7,270 bases of DNA from an uncultured Selenomonadaceae bacterium. Its GTDB lineage: Bacteria > Bacillota > Negativicutes > Selenomonadales > Selenomonadaceae. Under the pieces are notes generated by a model. That model ran no database searches and had not been told where the DNA came from. It saw only the letters and a program-made list of their open reading frames with translations. A program made the position numbers and the translations under genes. Location: NCBI GenBank assembly GCA_905236145.1, contig CAJOOE010000073.1:1-7270 (forward strand), written 5' to 3'. How positions within the stretch are numbered: the stretch's first letter is position 1; each line of letters opens with the position of its first letter. Below are positions 5,485 to 7,270 of this stretch, piece after piece.

Positions 5485-7270
5485 ATGGCCGAAACCGGTG
5501 ACGGAAATGTACCTTCAAAAGATAAACCGGCAAGACGCAGTCGGTTGGGATTGTTTTTTAAAATATTACTCGGCATTTTTATTTCGGTAATTGTTTTGGC
5601 AATAGGAGCCGGAATAGGTTTTGTCACGGCAAACATAAATGCAAAGCAGGATATTGCGGATATAATTCCGCCGGCATCTTCTCAAATTTACGATTCTGCC
5701 GGCAACGAAATTGCAAATATTCACGCTGCGGAAAATCGTGTTCCCGTAAAAATCGAAAAGATACCGATAAATCTTCAACACGCCTTTATTGCGGTCGAAG
5801 ACAATCGTTTTTACGAACACAGAGGAATTGATCCTCAGGGACTTCTCCGTGCAGTTTATACAAATATAGTTTCGCAAGAAATTGCGGAAGGCGGCTCGAC
5901 TATTACTCAACAGCTTGCAAAAAATGCTTACCTTACGCAAGAAAGGACGATGAAACGAAAAATTCAGGAAGTTTTCCTCGCCCTGCAACTTGAAAAGCAG
6001 TATACAAAGCAGGAAATTTTGGAAATGTATTTGAATCAGATTTATTTCGGTCAGGGTGCTTACGGAGTGCAGGCGGCGGCGAAAACTTATTTCGGCAAAA
6101 ATGTAGAAGATTTGAATTTGGCGGAATGTGCGATGCTTGCCGGTATTCCCAAAAGTCCGAATTATTATTCTCCGTTCAATAACCTTCAAGCGTCGATTGA
6201 ACGCAGGAATACGGTTTTGGATCAAATGGTCAAATACAAATATATCCGTTCGACGGAGGCAAGTGCCGCAAAATTGACGGATCCGGAACTTGTCGCTCCC
6301 AATATTCCGGAGGCAAGGGACGATGCCGCTTACTTTATAAACTACGTTACTCAAATTGTCGCGGATAAATACGGCTCGGAGGCGATTTACAAGGACGGGC
6401 TTAAAATTTACACGACGATAGATTTGGATATGCAACACATGGCTCAGGCGGCTTTGCTTGAAAATTTGGCGGCAACGTACACAGATACAAACGGTATTCA
6501 ACAGCCGCAAGGGGCAATCGTCGCGATAGATCCGAAAACAGGTTACATAAAAGCCATGGTCGGCGGTCGCGGGACGGATCAATTTAACCGGGCGACAATG
6601 GCTGAACGTCAACCCGGCTCGGCTTTTAAACCGTTCGTCTTTGCCGCCGCTCTGGAAAACAATTTTACTCCGGACACGATAATTGAGGACAGCCCGATAA
6701 CGATTAACGGCTGGTCGCCGCAAAACGACAGCCGCAGATTCAGCGGACCGGTTACCTTGCGTACCGTCGCAACTTTTTCGATGAATGTTCCGACGGTCAA
6801 GATTGCTCAAAAAATCGGAATGGACAAGGCGATTTATTACGCACAGGAAATGGGTATTTCGACTTTTGTTTTGGACGGAGCAAAGAACGACAGAAATTTG
6901 GCGACTTCTTTGGGCGGATTGACGAGGGGTGTCACGCCGCTTGAAATTACGAGTGCTTACGGGACTTTTGCCAATAACGGCGTACATATTCCGAGTACAC
7001 CGATTATAAAAATTTTGGACAGAAACGGCAAAGTTTTGGAAGAGGCGGAGCCGACCGGAAAGGCGGTCATCACTCCCGGCAGTGCGGCTTATCTCACAAG
7101 TATGCTTGAGGACGTAATTTTGAAAGGCAGCGGCAAGCGTGCAAATATCAATCGTCCCGCCGCCGGGAAAACCGGTACAACCAGCAACTACAAAGACGCT
7201 TGGTTTGTCGGTTACACTCCGGATTTGGTTGCCGGCGTTTGGGTCGGCAACGACGACAATTCAAGCCTTA
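5485..7270 (+). CDS. Class A penicillin-binding protein (PBP1a type), bifunctional glycosyltransferase/transpeptidase, 3' end outside window
   Basis: 595 codons are visible and the frame is still open at the window end. A basic cytoplasmic N-terminus (about 1-22) leads into one membrane anchor (about 24-48). The GT51 glycosyltransferase, which polymerises lipid II into glycan strands, carries EDNRFYEHRG (104-114, catalytic E105), GGSTITQQLAKN (137-148), RKIQEVFLALQLE (158-170, second catalytic E162, the usual 57 residues after the first) and the EMYLNQIYFGQGAYG motif near 180-194. The transpeptidase domain, which crosslinks stem peptides and is the beta-lactam target, has SAFK (nucleophile S379, K382), SMN (432-434) and KTGT (562-565). 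All catalytic motifs are intact. The visible part ends shortly after KTG at VWVGNDD, so only the end of the transpeptidase and any C-terminal tail are missing. It has its own promoter and RBS after a strong terminator, so it probably starts a new transcription unit. The symbol pbpA/ponA/mrcA varies between organisms and is left blank. Confidence 0.96.
   Translation, partial: MAETGDGNVPSKDKPARRSRLGLFFKILLGIFISVIVLAIGAGIGFVTANINAKQDIADIIPPASSQIYDSAGNEIANIHAAENRVPVKIEKIPINLQHAFIAVEDNRFYEHRGIDPQGLLRAVYTNIVSQEIAEGGSTITQQLAKNAYLTQERTMKRKIQEVFLALQLEKQYTKQEILEMYLNQIYFGQGAYGVQAAAKTYFGKNVEDLNLAECAMLAGIPKSPNYYSPFNNLQASIERRNTVLDQMVKYKYIRSTEASAAKLTDPELVAPNIPEARDDAAYFINYVTQIVADKYGSEAIYKDGLKIYTTIDLDMQHMAQAALLENLAATYTDTNGIQQPQGAIVAIDPKTGYIKAMVGGRGTDQFNRATMAERQPGSAFKPFVFAAALENNFTPDTIIEDSPITINGWSPQNDSRRFSGPVTLRTVATFSMNVPTVKIAQKIGMDKAIYYAQEMGISTFVLDGAKNDRNLATSLGGLTRGVTPLEITSAYGTFANNGVHIPSTPIIKILDRNGKVLEEAEPTGKAVITPGSAAYLTSMLEDVILKGSGKRANINRPAAGKTGTTSNYKDAWFVGYTPDLVAGVWVGNDDNSSL

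Noticed and set aside
5566..6987. Long minus-strand ORF (473 codons) opposite the PBP gene
   Set aside because: The plus strand encodes PBP1a with every catalytic motif intact. The antisense translation is Arg/Asn/Phe/Ile-rich with no recognisable domain, as expected from codon bias.

Overview
The window holds four genes, all on the + strand. They look like a bacterial chromosome segment from a Gram-positive-type (Bacillota-like) lineage, judged by the LytR-CpsA-Psr (LCP) protein, the class A penicillin-binding protein, strong AAGGAGG-type ribosome binding sites, short intrinsic terminators and a probable TTG start. The large multi-PAS GGDEF/EAL protein and the DUF116 membrane protein would suit an anaerobic Bacillota such as the Negativicutes. 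That finer placement is an impression from family recall, not something the sequence proves. There are no RNA genes, mobile elements, CRISPR arrays or signs of recent transfer.

Layout: (1) 1-717 is the C-terminal part of an LCP-family cell-wall glycopolymer ligase with a long low-complexity hydrophilic tail, including three exact 9-bp repeats coding Ser-Arg-Glu. (2) 718-902 is intergenic. It has an intrinsic terminator (733-765), a possible A-tract-supported promoter (780-808) and a strong RBS (888-894). (3) 903-4517 is a 1204-residue cytoplasmic cyclic-di-GMP protein with the order degenerate GGDEF, EAL, three PAS-like regions, intact GGDEF, PAS-like region. (4) 4581-5354 is a two-TM DUF116 protein with a cysteine cluster, probably cotranscribed with gene 3. 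(5) 5355-5484 carries a strong terminator (5380-5421) and an extended -10 promoter (5423-5452). (6) 5485 to the window end is a bifunctional class A PBP (PBP1a type), cut shortly after its KTG motif.

Together: the two outer genes act in envelope assembly, PBP1a polymerising and crosslinking peptidoglycan and the LCP protein attaching polymers to it. The two inner genes form a probable transcription unit of c-di-GMP signalling plus an uncharacterised membrane cysteine protein. Terminators on both sides of the inner pair suggest three transcription units, so proximity alone does not show a shared pathway. The most noteworthy item is the c-di-GMP protein: an intact cyclase without the usual inhibitory site, a degenerate first GGDEF, and an EAL domain with every catalytic position kept except one metal ligand (Asp to Asn). 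I found no clear evidence of a wholly new system.
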